Shown: in pieces, positions 44,340-56,048 of the stretch
Layout: every line of letters begins with the position of its first letter
Position numbering within the stretch: the first letter of the stretch is position 1
Assembly (NCBI GenBank): GCA_949825045.1
Contig: OX463815.1
Location: 20,515,231 to 20,579,230, forward strand
DNA length: 64,000 bases
Reading direction: 5' to 3'
Origin: Argyresthia goedartella
Lineage: Eukaryota; Arthropoda; Insecta; Lepidoptera; Argyresthiidae
Made by a program: the position numbers and the translations under genes
Notes under the pieces: model-generated
What the model saw: only the letters and a program-made list of their open reading frames with translations
What the model was told of the DNA's origin: nothing
The model's database searches: none

Positions 44340-44445
44340 GCCTACGTGGCAGTGGTCGGGGTGGAGTATGGCTCAATCTTACTGGTGTCCGGGTGAAGGC
44401 CTGTGCCCCTCGGTGGGGACGTTAATGGTCTACGTTTATTACTAG
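44340..44445 (+). repeat. 3' part of the SINE type seen at 4486
   Basis: GTGGAGTATGGCTCAATCTT, CCTCGGTGGGGACGTTAATG and a TTTATTA end match 4710-4790. It lies directly after the family 2 SINE. Confidence 0.65.
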
Positions 44446-44639
44446 CGCGTAGTGACGTCACGAGTATTCTTTGAAGCATTTGTCACTGAATTTAATAAAA
44501 TACTGGAAACAAACATGGGGTGCAGCAGTACCGTTGCGCCTGCTTTTAGATAACAATTTCTTTAAAAGTCCAGAATAAATACCGAAAACAAATATTAACA
44601 TTTTTCAACCGGTGGGAGAGGGCTCGTACGAAATTAGAA

Positions 44640-45350
44640 TGGGCCAAGTAAAAAACTATTAAAGGTGCCAAACTGAGAAAACCATTTCGAGATAATTGTG
44701 ATCCTAACTTAATCCCGCTATTCCCGTCAAAAAATATTACAGGATTACTGAAATATCCGTAAAAAATTATGTACTTAATATGTTTTGGGAAATATTAAAC
44801 TGCACATAAAAAATACTGATTTGCACAGCAAATATCAGGGCAAAATGCTGCAGTAGCTTAGATGAAGGGGTGAGCGAAGCGAAGCCCCATTTATCCTTCA
44901 TGTTAGGTTGAACATGCAAGAACAACAAAAAATACGTAAAACATAAACTTGAGTACACATAAAATGTTTCAAACATAAAAAGTGTTTTTGCTGTGCAAAT
45001 CAGTATTTTTGATGCGCGATTAAATACTAGCCATTAGTCTTCTACGGCGTAGTTTGTTCAAATTCTCTTCGCCGTTAAGTTGACTGTTTTGTAAAACTAT
45101 CAAGTGTCAACAGTTTTCCTATCAGTCGTTAACGCAGATGTCAGTCGGAACGTAAACAACTATTGATATTATAGTTTTATAATCGGAAACAACCAGCCTC
45201 AAGTACAACCGTTCCAAAACTGTGAGCAACTGAAATGGCGAGGGGTGTTTTTGTAAAAATTATTGAAAAAATAATATGACATCCATTATCCGAAATATTA
45301 TAAAATAGCCTGAAATTTCACAAAATAAATTTAAAAGTACTACGTATTTT
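44640..45350 (+). repeat. Repeat family X copy interrupted by a MITE
   Basis: GAGAAAACCATTTCGAGATA (44,676), AGGATTACTGAAATATCCG, CTCTTCGCCGTTAAGTTGAC (45,068) and ACAACCAGCCTCAAGTACAA (45,188) align in order with the copy at 26,880. The sequence between about 44,808 and 45,010 is extra and has its own inverted ends. Confidence 0.55.
44808..45010. mobile_element. About 203-bp MITE inside repeat family X
   Basis: AAAAATACTGATTTGCACAG plus CAAA at the left is exactly inverted at the right. The centre (GGGGTGAGCGAAGCGAAGCC) has an inverted relative in the MITE at 20,623. The terminal motif resembles the ATACTGAATTGCG blocks of family X itself. Confidence 0.65.
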
Positions 45351-45929
45351 TTTAGCATGGCCCATTGCAGGCATCGAAACATCGACTAAAGACTGGGTAA
45401 TCGACAACAACTTTGAGTGTTGACATTGGCTGGTTATTAAAATCGGTTGAATTGGCCATCAACTAATAATAATAATCGGGCAATGTCAATGTGAATTCTC
45501 ACAATAATAGTCGCTTACCCAGTAATTTATTTTATTTTATTGGGGACAGCGGTATATGGTATGTGACACTCTCTTTTATTTAAAGTTTATTTTTTTGTGG
45601 TTTTGTTGATGAAATTTCAAATGTTAGCGAAATGAAACATGCGGTATGTGTGGGCACATGACTTTTGAGAAACAAAAATTAATTATTGAGAAAGTTAACT
45701 TAACAGATTATGTTTGTAACTTCTAAAATCAAATAGCTTTTTTGTATGTCATTCACTACACAAATGTGGTAGTCGTATATTTAAACCAACCAGTCATATC
45801 CGTAGTATGAATTAAATCCAGTATCGAATAGAATAAAATCAAATACTTACAATCAATAAGAACTCCTTCGAATAAGTTACAATGACATCACTACGAATAG
45901 TACCCATCAAACATTTATTCAATAGGAAC
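45351..45929. other. Unrecognised sequence
   Basis: No features were identified. Confidence 0.35.
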
Positions 45930-46260
45930 AATATAACGAACCAATAAAAACGGATTGAGCGAATGACCCGCGGAAATGAGCGAAAAAATACTGAACTGCG
46001 CGACAAAATTACTGAACGGTTCAGCCAGCGCTCATTCGCTAAACAAAGACTGTCACAGCGCTGTGGTGGATCAGGGTAGATGAAGAATAACAAAATCAAA
46101 AGCATATTTTGTATTTTATGTTACTCGACGTCTTCAAGTCAATGATTTTCAAATTTGCGCTCAGTTTGCCGCACAATTCAGTAATTTTGTCCAGCAAAAA
46201 CTAGATTTATAAAATACTACCCTTATTCAAGTTATGGGACTTCGATCGGTTACAACGAGA
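45930..46260 (+). repeat. Repeat family X, partial copy
   Basis: GAGCGAAAAAATACTGAACT, GCGCGACAAAATTACTGAAC and GGTTCAG, then TTTGCCGCACAATTCAGTAA, align with 26,960-27,180. Confidence 0.55.
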
Positions 46261-47246
46261 ATCCATTCGGTAGGTACTATCAAAATTTCAAGCAGTTACA
46301 GTGCTTTTACTAACTAAGATTGAGTTTAATTGAAAGTGTACGAGTTTGTCTGTTGTATAAGATTTCCTATGTTAGGTTTAACATGATTGAGTCGCAACAA
46401 CCTTCATACGTAAGCATTAAGATAGTTTAATCTACATTTTCGATTGTGATCGGGGCTTTAGCTTGGTTCTATGTCTCCTGATTAGATACCTTTGAACGAT
46501 ATTACGATTGTGATATTGACCGCAATTTCATGTTGGGTTTCTGTCAGATTATGTTGCTCTGAAAAAGGTGGATATCCTTCAAAGCGTCATTTTCAAAGGC
46601 ATCGGCATAAATGCTGGGTTACTGAATCAGCCTATTCAAATCACTAATCAGTCCGCCGCTCGCCGACGTATTTTGCACCGGAGTTTCATACCGCAGTACC
46701 TACGGCTAAAAGATCGAACCTGCATCTTGCCTTTTATGATCTCTAATACCCAACCGCCTAGAAATTTCCTTCGCCTGAATACATTTTCACGAGTTCTTTA
46801 GCAAGCGTATTTCTGCCTTGTACATTATAATTCCACATTGTTTAACGTACACTGAGTGAGCTCTATTTAAAACCAGCCGTCTTAAGTTGTAGTGCAATTT
46901 GTAGTGACGATTTGACGGCTCCCCGTTACTATGAGTCTAGTGGTTTGGCAGCCTGCCTTCTGTTTACAAAGCCAAGACACTAGAAACAATGGAGAAACGT
47001 GCTCTCGTGCTAAATATAATATGCAGGCCGTTACAGATATTCTCGCTACTTTGAATATACTCGTACATAACATCAAAAGATCACGAGTGTCACGACTTTT
47101 CCTATACAAATATATTAATACGGCTTATCTATTACTGTTTACCAAATTTAGTCAAAAGTTAGATCCAATAAATTACATTTTCTTCCCAAATATACTATTA
47201 TGTTCACCAATATTTTAGACACTATGTAATACCTAGACTACACCTG
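46261..47246. other. Unrecognised sequence
   Basis: Frames at 46,568-46,801 and 46,931-47,218 show no recognisable domain or splice context. Confidence 0.4.
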
Positions 47247-47468
47247 CCTGCAAAACTAAGTACTACACTTTTAAAATTTCAATTTTTTCTAAACAATAGA
47301 AGTTAGAGATTTAAAATAAAAACAGTTTTATAGAAAATTTAATCAGCTCTCTTTGAAACTATAGTCCAAAATAACTCTCTTTTTTGAGTGCTTTTTATTT
47401 AGAAATAATATCTTGTGTACTTAAAAAGATATTGCAATTTTAAAAGTGTGATACTTAGGTTTACAGGC
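47247..47468. mobile_element. About 222-bp MITE
   Basis: Near-terminal inverted repeats of about 36 bp: CCTGCAAAACTAAGTACTAC then ACTTTTAAAATTTCAA at the left. The inverted right end reads CCTGTAAACCTAAGTATCAC then ACTTTTAAAATTGCAA. No clear target duplication or coding capacity was seen. Confidence 0.7.
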
Positions 47469-47479
47469 CGTGTATATAA

Positions 47480-47660
47480 GATCGCCTCGCCTCGCTCGGC
47501 TCCGTTTCGGCTCCAGGTTGAATTATAAAGTTGTGACCTATCAAAGCTAACTTTAGTATCTGGACACAAAGTGACCTATAGAAACCAATACGGTTCTGTA
47601 AAACTACCTGGAGGCACTCAATTTGGTGAATATTCAACATATTTGAAAGTCAAAACTTAT
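47480..47660 (+). repeat. Interspersed repeat without the insertion seen at 14,985
   Basis: CTCCGTTTCGGCTCC, ATTATAAAGTTGTGACCTAT, GCTAACTTTAGTATC and AACCAATACGGTTCTGTAAA are contiguous here. In the relative at 14,880 they are separated by a 480-bp element. Confidence 0.75.
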
Positions 47661-47751
47661 ATTGGTAAGCAATATATTTGGTGCCTAATAATTGGCCGAT
47701 TATTCCAATAGGTGTCGTTTCCCCATCGAGATATAACATAACCATTTATAT

Positions 47752-47922
47752 ACCGGCACATACATTGCTGCTGACCCCACACTAGGATACCCTGTGTTGT
47801 AGGAACCAGAAACAGCGACATCACACATTTAAAAACATCCAAGACCTGGGTTTTTTTAACCCCAGCCGGGGGTTGAATCCGGGACCTCTCGCATGGTACT
47901 CTACCGCAGTGCCATGGAGGTC
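47752..47922 (-). repeat. tRNA-derived SINE, family 2
   Basis: Inverted, it has GACCTCCATGGCACTGCGG, a B-box-like GGATTCAACCCCC, AAAAACCCAGGTCTTGGATG and CCTAGTGTGGGGTCAGCAGC. Confidence 0.8.
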
Positions 47923-48403
47923 GGTAAGTCAGTATGTACTCGAGTGCCTCTCAAACTTTTAGTCATAAGAAAGTAAAGATTCGTTCAGACTCAGACGTAA
48001 CGTTTGCCAAAAATCTGATGATATCTCTTGGTCTGAATTTTCCGTATGGTTTAGGTAAATGTCGTCTTCATATTTCATTGATATTCCTCACGTAACTCGA
48101 CAACCACACACACCCACAAGGGTTAATAAACAAATCTTCACAACAACAATGGTATGAACTACGCATTTGAATACACAAATTGTGGTTGATGAAACAAATG
48201 AATATAGTAATGAGATCCCCTTAGAAAAGATCTCGTGTCCTAATTTAAGCTGAGGCTGTCTGTGTGACTTTTAAAGGTTATTTACCTTTATCATTGACGT
48301 CAACCCTTAGCTACTCGAATCTCGATACGTCGAAAAAGTATTAAATTTTAAAAGCTTTTATTTAACTTACAATGTAGGTATGTAAGTATGTGTACGTATG
48401 TTC

Positions 48404-48600
48404 GGGTCAAATCCTACCATGCGAGAGGTCCTCGACTCGATCCCCGGCTGGGGGTAAAAAAAGAAAAAGAACAAGTCTTGGATGTTTATATGTGTGTGAG
48501 GTCGCTGTAGCCTCAACACCTCAACACAGGGTATCCGAGTGTGGGGTCATAAGCAATGTATGTGGCTCTATGTAAATGTTTATGTTTATGTATATGTCTT
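48404..48600 (+). repeat. tRNA-derived SINE, family 2, 5' truncated
   Basis: CTACCATGCGAGAGGTCCTC, a B-box-like ACTCGATCCCC, AGTCTTGGATGTTTATATG and TGTGGGGTCATAAGCAATGT match the family 2 order. The first half of the head is missing. Confidence 0.75.
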
Positions 48601-48622
48601 TACACGTACTGTGGTAGATTTT

Positions 48623-49000
48623 GGCCATGGGAACTCTCAATTAAAATGACGCAATTCTATCGAGTTTCGACTCGTTGGATTTGCCTTGATGAGTACTTGG
48701 ATACACATAGACCCTGGATATTAGCTTAAGCCAGATAATATCTAGGGTCTCATGATAGACCCGGAAGATAGCCATGGGAATTCTCTAATAAAACGACGCT
48801 ACCTTATCGAGGTTGGCGCGTTAGATTCGGCTTGACAATTACTGTAGTCCGAGATGTTATCCAGGGTCTGATGATGGAGCCGGAAGGTGGCCATGGGAAC
48901 TCTGTGTAAAAACGAAGCAAAGTTTGGTTCGCATTGACACGTACTCGGGATGCAGTACACAAAATGTAGGGTAGTACTGCCGACCACGCTTTTGTCTATA
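48623..49000 (+). repeat. Three degenerate tandem units of about 115-147 bp
   Basis: Units begin at GGCCATGGGAACTCT or AGCCATGGGAATTCT near 48,623, 48,770 and 48,889. Each continues through AAAACGACGC-like and CGTTAGATTCGGCTTGAC-like blocks. The first two end with CCAGGGTCTGATGATGGA-like sequence. Confidence 0.65.
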
Positions 49001-49544
49001 TAGGCTCAGAGCTCTTTACTGCTGGTCAAGATCACGTGACCTTAAGTAGATTCAAATCACTAGAATCTCCCCTTATGGAAGAACTAGACGGTAATCGACT
49101 CAACTGACAAACGACTACTCAACAACAACGCTGAAAATGAAATGAACAGTTGAAGATATATAACACAGTGATAACCAATTTTTTTTTTTATTAACCTCTC
49201 AATAACCGATTTTAGTTACTTCGGGTCGCGGTTTTGAACCTCATGCCATGGTAATGATGATATTTAAAACCTATAATGGAAAAGTGGCGTTAGCTAACGC
49301 CGGTGGTATTCAAGAGTTAAGCTTTTATTTCAATGCTTTAAAGAAGAGAATAAACTTGAAATTGAATCAAACCCATCAATTTACTACATTACGTAATTTA
49401 TATTTGATATAAAAGCTTGTTGCGGGATTTATTTGTGTATGTAGACAAATATTTTATCAAATTCGGAATACTTCGTGTAGTCGTTCATTAAGGGTTATGA
49501 TATAATACATAACATGCTATATCATATCATATGATACGGTATTC
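49001..49544. other. Unrecognised sequence
   Basis: No features were identified. Confidence 0.35.
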
Positions 49545-49715
49545 CTGTTTATTCTACTTTATTTTAACATTGTCATGTTAAATTAATATCTTTTGAATCT
49601 TCTACAATCCTCGATTTAACCTATTCTCAGTGCAAGGAAAATATTGTTCATTTAGTTCCTAATCGATGCATAAAAGTTTAGCTATGTTGAATTATACCTC
49701 AGTTAAAGTCATCCA
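49545..49715 (+). repeat. Terminal fragment of the Tc1-like family at 5523
   Basis: TTTATTCTACTTTATTTTAA, TCTACAATCCTCGATTTAAC and CCTAATCGATGCATAAAAGT align with 5538-5680. It is cut by a SINE. Confidence 0.6.
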
Positions 49716-49728
49716 AACAAGGATTCCC

Positions 49729-49918
49729 TATATTTTGGATACTAGGCAACGATACACATACTTATATAGATAAATATTTTACTTAGATAGATAAACAACC
49801 ATGACTAGGGTACAAACATCCGTTCTTTTCAAACAAATATTTGCCCCCACCGGGACTCGAAACTGGGACCCTTGGCTTCGTAGGCAGGGTCACTGCCGGC
49901 TCGGCCAAGCGGGTCGTC
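49729..49918 (-). repeat. tRNA-derived SINE, family 1
   Basis: Inverted, it shows GACGACCCGCTTGGCCGAGC, a B-box relative (AGTTTCGAGTCCC), AACCATGGTTGTT-type body sequence and TACCAAGATATAGGGAATCC-like tail sequence. Its distal tail is truncated. Confidence 0.8.
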
Positions 49919-49989
49919 CGTATAAAATTATAGCATACAGATAAGATATGAACTCAATTACTGATTGGCATATATAATTTTAAACCTTT

Positions 49990-50372
49990 AATAGTAGTTT
50001 ATGTGACTGCTACATAATGCCTAATTATGTACAGTTACATACACTAGTTTATCTACACACATATCATAAGCTCTCTTCGATGTGTTCCGGAACCGCCTGT
50101 TTGACCGGCATTGTGGCTCTGCAGTTATTTAGCTTGTTCTGTAGTACCAACTTCACAGACAAACTAGGGGCGGCACGCAGGCGGGCGTCGACGTTCGAAA
50201 TTTGAATGTCATAATATGTAGAAAAATTACACATTATGGTCATAATGTGTAATCTTTCAGATAAGAGATGAGTTTTTACCAAGTAGTTAACATTACGCTG
50301 ATCGTAACGTGCGGTTTTTGTACGCAGTAAAGAGGGTTTATGATACGTGTGTAGATAAATATTAGAATAGTC
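49990..50372 (+). mobile_element. Unclassified 0.5-kb repeat element, copy 4 of 4, palindrome deleted
   Basis: It starts TAGTTTATGTGACTGCTACA and ends GTGTAGATAAATA. The CTCGAG palindrome found in the other copies is missing. The junction reads ACATAATGCCTAATTATG, consistent with deletion between two TAATG repeats. Confidence 0.75.
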
Positions 50373-50757
50373 CGGAACCGCCGCCCATATTTAATATTAT
50401 GTCAAAACAAACAAAACGGTCCACGAAAATGTAAAACAGTTTCCAAATGAAGTTAAATACAGAGTAATTATAATTAATATCGTCTAATTAATTAAAACTG
50501 GTGCAATTGTTACGAAAACCTTCGGTGAAATTGGTATATTTGTAATACGAGTAATATGTGCATCATTGTATAATGTTTACATTGTTTACTAGTTGTATAT
50601 ATATTTTTCCGACTTCTGAGCTAAAAATAGCACCTTCGCCGCTTGATTTTGGGTTCTCAGGTGGAAAAATTCTATTCCTCACTCTTTCGAAAAGGTTTTG
50701 AGCCTCACTACGACCCTCGCCTTCGGCTCGTGCCGTAAACTTCTCGGTTCGTAAATA

Positions 50758-52036
50758 TTAGGTCCTTACATATGAAATTGGCGTTTCGCCGTACTGGCAA
50801 CTTTGATCTCAAATATCTCCTCTATGGTTAGGTATTCCAAATTCAAATTTATACAGCTATTTACTCATGTATTTGTGTTTCTAAAATTATAATTCATTTG
50901 TTTTTTCCTCAATTGTTTTTTTTCTTGCGTCACTCAGCTTAAAAAATGAAAAACTTGAAATATCGCGTTATTTACGAGTATGAGTTCTACCATGGCACCA
51001 GTGCTGCAGAAACGGCTCGAAGGATTAATGATGTGTATGGCTACGGTGCCGCAATAGAAAACACAGTGCGTTTTTGGTTCCAACGTTTTCTTTCTGGAAA
51101 TTTCGACCTGCAGAACAAACCCCGTGGACGGCCGGAGACCAAAGTTGATAATAAAGAATTGAAGGCTATTGTGGAAGCGGATCCATCGCAAACCACGTCC
51201 GAGTTAGCTGCAGGCTGCGGTGTTAGTGATTAATCTGTTTTAATCCACTTGAAGCAAATTGGGAAGGTGAAAAAGCTTGAAACCTTACGAACTGAGTGAA
51301 GCAAATCAACAAACGCGCATTGACTGCTGCGTTGCATTACTCACCCGGTACAATAATGATTTTAAATCGAATCATTACCTGTGATGAAAAGTGGATCCTG
51401 TACGATAATCGGAAGCGCTCATCGCAATGGCTGAACCCTGCCGAACCAGCCAAACCATGCCCCAAGTGAAAATTGACTCAAAAAAAGTTACTTGTGAGCG
51501 TTTGGTTGAGCGTTTGGTGGACTAGTGCTGGTGTCGTTCACTACAGCTTTCTTAAATCTGGCCGGACGGCAGATGTCTTTTGTCAGCAACTGCAAATCAT
51601 GATGGAAAAGCTAGCTTTTAAACAACCGAGGCTGGTTAATCGCTCTAGGCCACTGCTGCTTCATGATAACGCTAGACTACACACTGCACAACAGACAGCT
51701 ACCATATTAGAGGAGCTTCAATTGGAATGTCTAAGACATCCACCGTACTCTCCGGACCTTGCTCCAACAGATTACCATTTTTTTCGAAATTTGGTTAACT
51801 TCCTGAAAGGGAAAAAAAACAACTCCGATGGGGCAGTCCAAACCGCCTTCAAAGATTTTATTGATTCATGTCTGAATGTTTTTTTTTAGTAAAGGGATCA
51901 AAGAACTACCTATGAGATGGCAAAGGTGTATAGATAGCAATGGTACATACTTTGATTAAATAAATATATTATATTAAAAAAAAAACGACTTTATGTTCCT
52001 CCCATGCAAAACGCCATTTCATATGTAAGGACCTAA
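50758..52036 (+). mobile_element. Dead mariner element
   Basis: The 1279-bp unit has ends TTAGGTCCTTACATATGAAA in inverted orientation on both sides, TA flanks (50,756-50,757 and 52,037-52,038), and a transposase pseudogene. The two ends differ by a single indel in the first 30 bp. The sequence differs from the intact mariner at 40,918, both in its ends and in its protein. Confidence 0.9.
50946..51959 (+). pseudogene. Mariner transposase pseudogene
   Basis: The start MKNLKYRVIYEYEFYHGTSA is followed by VRFWFQRFLSGNFDLQNKPR and GRPETKVDN, a mariner N-terminus. Stops occur at 51,232 and 51,297 and before 51,473. The catalytic blocks survive as ITCDEKWILYDN, LLHDNARLHTAQ and PPYSPDLAPTDYHFF, preserving D,D34D spacing. 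After CLNVFF a frameshift leads to LPMRWQRCIDSNGTYFD, the expected C-terminus. The sequence resembles the cecropia-type branch, which includes the SETMAR ancestor, but that placement is from memory. It cannot make a functional protein. Confidence 0.9.
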
Positions 52037-52038
52037 TA

Positions 52039-52554
52039 TAAGCCTTTGATAACTCATGGGAAATTTACTATTCTTCACAATGGTATCTACCAAAAGCTTT
52101 CGCTAGTAAGTATATTTATGATCGGATTTTAATAGCAATCTCACACATTTTTTTATGTCTGTCAGCAAAACTTAAAACGCTGTTCAACGAAGATTCTAAA
52201 GAGTTAGACGGAGAGACGGTAACGAATGCATGCGCTTAGAATTATCATTAATTTATGAGATATCAAAACTTATATAGTTACTTAGTTGGTATGATTTTGA
52301 TATTTGTCATGTATTTCTAAGTCCACATGTACGAATTTCTCTCTCCGGTTTCGCCTTAGCCCCACCGCGCGTGGAATCATACTGTCTCTCAAACTATACG
52401 GGCCAAATTCAGCTAGCAAAATGGTGGCTCAGTAGTATTAGTGGTATTCTTTAGGCATCAATTTATACCTAACTGACGTAATATATGTAATCCCTTTACT
52501 CCTAGATTTATATTATATATTGTGATTTGAAATAACATTAACTACTACAAATAA
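52039..52554. other. Unrecognised sequence
   Basis: No features were identified. Confidence 0.35.
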
Positions 52555-52950
52555 TAGAATAGAATAGAATAGAATGCCATTTATTTACTGTATCAGCATA
52601 AACACATGATAAAATAAGAATAAAACACAATAAAAATAAAAATAACACAATTAAAATCACAAACAAAATCTACAATAATATTAAAAAATTATATATAATT
52701 TCCAGTTCATATCTAATTTTTAAAGAAACCCACATTAAGTTGTGAGTTGTTTCACTGCTATGTGCACATGCTGCGACGGCAAAAGGGCTCAGACTCAGCG
52801 TAGTGTCACAGGAAAACCTGTGACGCTGGTTTTCAGTCTAGGACCCAGAGTATAATTGAATTTAGACATGTCAATGTCGCCAGGTGGCAAGTGTACTAAA
52901 ATTAACAACCTAACACTAAACGTGTAAATAAAATAAATAAAATGTCAATA
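52555..52950 (-). repeat. LINE 3' UTR with pentanucleotide tail
   Basis: On the minus strand it ends AATAAATGGCATTCTATTCT with further ATTCT units, the short tandem tail of a CR1-group LINE. No coding part is recognisable upstream. Confidence 0.5.
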
Positions 52951-53151
52951 CGGAAAAAATAAAATAAAAAATAAGATGGAGATAATAAAATTGTATTGTG
53001 GATTAGTGAATAAATAGTTATATGGATTAAATTGTATTGAATAATAATGTCGTATTGAATGAATTACTAATGTCACAAAGAGTTGAAATTACGTACACAA
53101 CGAAAAAGTATATTTGGTATACACATTGCGGTATCAGGTCAATTGTAGAGT

Positions 53152-53261
53152 GGTAGAACGCGGTAGAACGCGCAGCACTTTGTCATGGTAGAACGCGGTA
53201 GAACGCGCAGCACTTTGTCATGGTAGAACGCGGTAGAACGCGGTACGCAGCACTTTGTCAT
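53152..53261 (+). repeat. Three-copy 35-bp tandem repeat
   Basis: The unit GGTAGAACGCGGTAGAACGC plus GCAGCACTTTGTCAT starts at 53,152, 53,187 and 53,222. Each unit contains GGTAGAACGC twice. The third carries a 5-bp insertion (CGGTACGCAG). Confidence 0.9.
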
Positions 53262-53867
53262 GGCAGCTTCAGGTATTCTGCTTTTGTTGGAATAGTAACC
53301 TTTCTCGAATTAATTTTTTGAATCTATATTTTGATTTGCTTATATTCTCCATACATAAGCGAAATAATTATTAATACCTTAAGGTGGCGGTGCTGCACCC
53401 GTAGCTGCCTGGAAATGTAAGGCTGATTTTTAACCGATCGGTTAAATACCAATTGTGCATATTTGACCTAACTTGTGCGGTTGAACTCATTTTGGTCGGG
53501 TTTTTGGGTTAAATGTTATTTTTTTGATCGTTTCGACTTGCGTAAAATTGATATTATCTTTGTCTCCCGCGCTCCGTGCCCCGCGCCACGTTTCTTTTCC
53601 CCCCCTGCGCGCAAAAACAAGTTAAGCATTTTGTGAAGCCTTGAATATAAAATTTCAGAAAGGTAAAATATTTCATAACCCTTGTAATATTCTCCAAAAT
53701 AAATGGAGTAATTTAACTAAAGATAAACATAATTATAATACTTAACAAAATTATTTATTATCATGGGTGTATCCTAAATAATATAAAAAACATCTTTTCC
53801 TAAATGCACCATTGCTTTTAAATAAGATGTCACGTTTTTTGGGGTTCCGTACCTGAAAAGTGCACTT
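53262..53867. other. Unrecognised sequence
   Basis: GGGGTTCCGTACCTGAAAAG at 53,842 resembles the 'GGGTTCCGTA' repeats. Otherwise nothing was seen. Confidence 0.35.
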
Positions 53868-54099
53868 CAGTTCAGTTCAAAGATTTTATTCATAATAGCA
53901 CAAAAATTGAGACTTAATGAACGTCATAACATAATCAAGCAAGCATAATAAAACATAAAGTAGGTGCCTAATGATTAGTACATAATATATAGGGTGCAAT
54001 GAACTGGTTTAATGCCAGATGTGTCTTGTAAAAAGTCATTGATTTTGTAGTAGCCCTTTGTGCTTTATACATTTTTTGAATCGAGCTTCAGTTAAGTTT

Positions 54100-54696
54100 T
54101 GTATTTCTTGCGGAATTTTATTGTAGAAACGTATAAAAGAACTAAAAACTTTTGTAAGTCTGAACATTGGAAAAAAAAGGTTATGTTTATTTCTAGTTTA
54201 TTCTATCAATGGTTTTAAAGCTACTGATATTTTTCCTCACATACATTATGTTTTCATAGATATATTGACTTGCAACTGTTAGGATGTTGGTTTCTTTGAA
54301 GAAATTTCGCAAAGACTCTTATTACTCTTACTCTATTACCTAGCTTATAAATAAATCGGATCGCTCTCTTCTGCAAAATGAAGATGGTCTCAATGTCAGC
54401 AGCTCGTCCCCATAGTAGTATGCCGTAGGACATAATGCTATGGAAATAACTAAAATATACATGCCTGGCAGTTGTAACGTCAGACCATTCCCTGATTCTT
54501 TTAATAGCATATGCTGCGGAGCTAAGTCTATGTGCCAATTTTACAATATGGAGACCCCACTGTAGTTTTGCATTATTAATGATGTCGAGAAATAAAGTTT
54601 CATCTACTAGTTTTATTTTGACTTTCCCCAATACAATGTTACTCTCAACTTGCCTTACATTAGGTGAAGTAAATTTTATGCACTTTGTCTTTTTTG
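54100..54696 (-). pseudogene. CR1-like LINE ORF2, C-terminal half
   Basis: KCIKFTSPNVRQVESNIVLG, LQWGLHIVKLAHRLSSAAYA, YFSYFHSIMSYGILLWGRA and LQKRAIRFIYKLG correspond to the post-palm RT region. The terminal block is frameshifted, and the C-terminus decays into stops between 54,254 and 54,100. Close similarity to 33,300-34,215 places both in one family. Confidence 0.85.
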
Positions 54697-54706
54697 ATTT
54701 CAGAAG

Positions 54707-56048
54707 TGGTAGGAAACAAATGACTCAAATAAACAAAATTGCCCTAAAACTAAAGAGGATGTAAAATACTATTCGAAGGCACTAACTGTGTCTTTTGGTG
54801 TACCACAGGGGAGTGTATTAGGCCCGCTACTCTTTCTTATATACATTAATGACCTCCACAAAATAACAAAACATCCCATGTTTTTATTTGCTGATGACAG
54901 CACTGTTGTATTTAGACACGAAAATCTCGAAAATCATCAGATAAATATCAATAACGCACTAGGTTTTATAATAGAATGGCTTCCTAGCCATTCTATTATC
55001 TTTCTTCCTAGAAACAACCTTAACATTAACTTAAGTAAAACAAAGCTGATGTCATTTGCTCTTCGAGGCGACCCGAAGTATAACCTAAATGTTAGACATT
55101 CTGAAAAAACCATAGACGAGGCAAAAGTCACCAATTTTCTAGGTCTGCAAATTGACAATAATAGCAAGTTTACAGCATTTGCAAAAGATTGGCACAATGC
55201 TCTTATGCACTATACAGACTTTCAAAGGTCACAAACCAAAAGGCTGCTCTTGCTGCATACCACGCCTATGCAGGTTCAATATTAAGATATGGTGTAATAT
55301 TTTGGGGTAACTCAACAGATAAAGGCATTTAAAGCCCAGAAAAAGTGTATTAGAGCTCTGTGCAAACTAAAACAAACAGATACGTGTAAGCCTCACTTCA
55401 TTAAATTGAAAATTTTAACACTGTCTTGTCTCTACATTTTTGAAATACCTAGTCAAATTTGTAAAATCAAATTTAGGGTTGTTTAGAAAAATTAATAGCA
55501 TTTGATAAGCCGACAAAATAGGCTATGCAAAATGTAAGAGCTCCCTCACAAGAAGAAACATATTTGGAATGGCTCCGATAATCTATAATTCCCTTCCGGA
55601 TACAATAAGAAGGTTAGACAATTTACAGGCATTGAAGAATGCTTTGTTTAAATTTTTGATGGACAAAGCATATTACAGTGTCACAGAGTTTTTACAGGAT
55701 ATGGAAAACATGCAATTGACATCTTATATGGACAACAACTGCTATTACGTGTAATTTAATATTTTGTAGGACTTGCTTAATCTAATTTGACATTTGTATT
55801 ATTGTATAATTTGACATTCCATAAACATTATTTTCATTATTTTTTGCCTATTTTAAATTGACATACATCATCAATAGACATCATAATTGTAACTATTAAC
55901 TAATCTCTCGATGAGGCTTTTTCATATTGCTATTTTATAATTGTATTTTTCATAATATTTACACATCCTTATAGGATAAAATATAGTTAAGTTCACAAAT
56001 TGTACCTAACCTATATTTTCAAATAAATATCTTTGATTTTGACTTTGA
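54707..56048 (+). mobile_element. 5'-truncated LINE inserted into the CR1-like LINE
   Basis: It starts at RKQMTQINKIALKLK, mid-RT. It carries the palm, the connection region and the C-terminal block, and ends in a 3' UTR with TTTGATTTTGACTTTGAATT. Flanking direct repeats show it inserted by target-primed reverse transcription with 5' truncation. Since it lacks most of ORF2 it was dead on arrival. Confidence 0.85.
54709..55754 (+). pseudogene. LINE reverse transcriptase, C-terminal half
   Basis: VPQGSVLGPLLFLIYINDL and MFLFADDSTVVF contain the palm with the catalytic FADD. LSKTKLMSF and TNFLGLQIDNNSKF follow. The frame stops at 55,285, then after frameshifts ends APIIYNSLPDTIRRLDNLQA and VTEFLQDME before the 55,754 stop. 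A 24-bp in-frame insertion at about 54,988-55,011 forms a perfect foldback and interrupts the normally short spacer between W and NLNINLSKTK. Confidence 0.85.
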
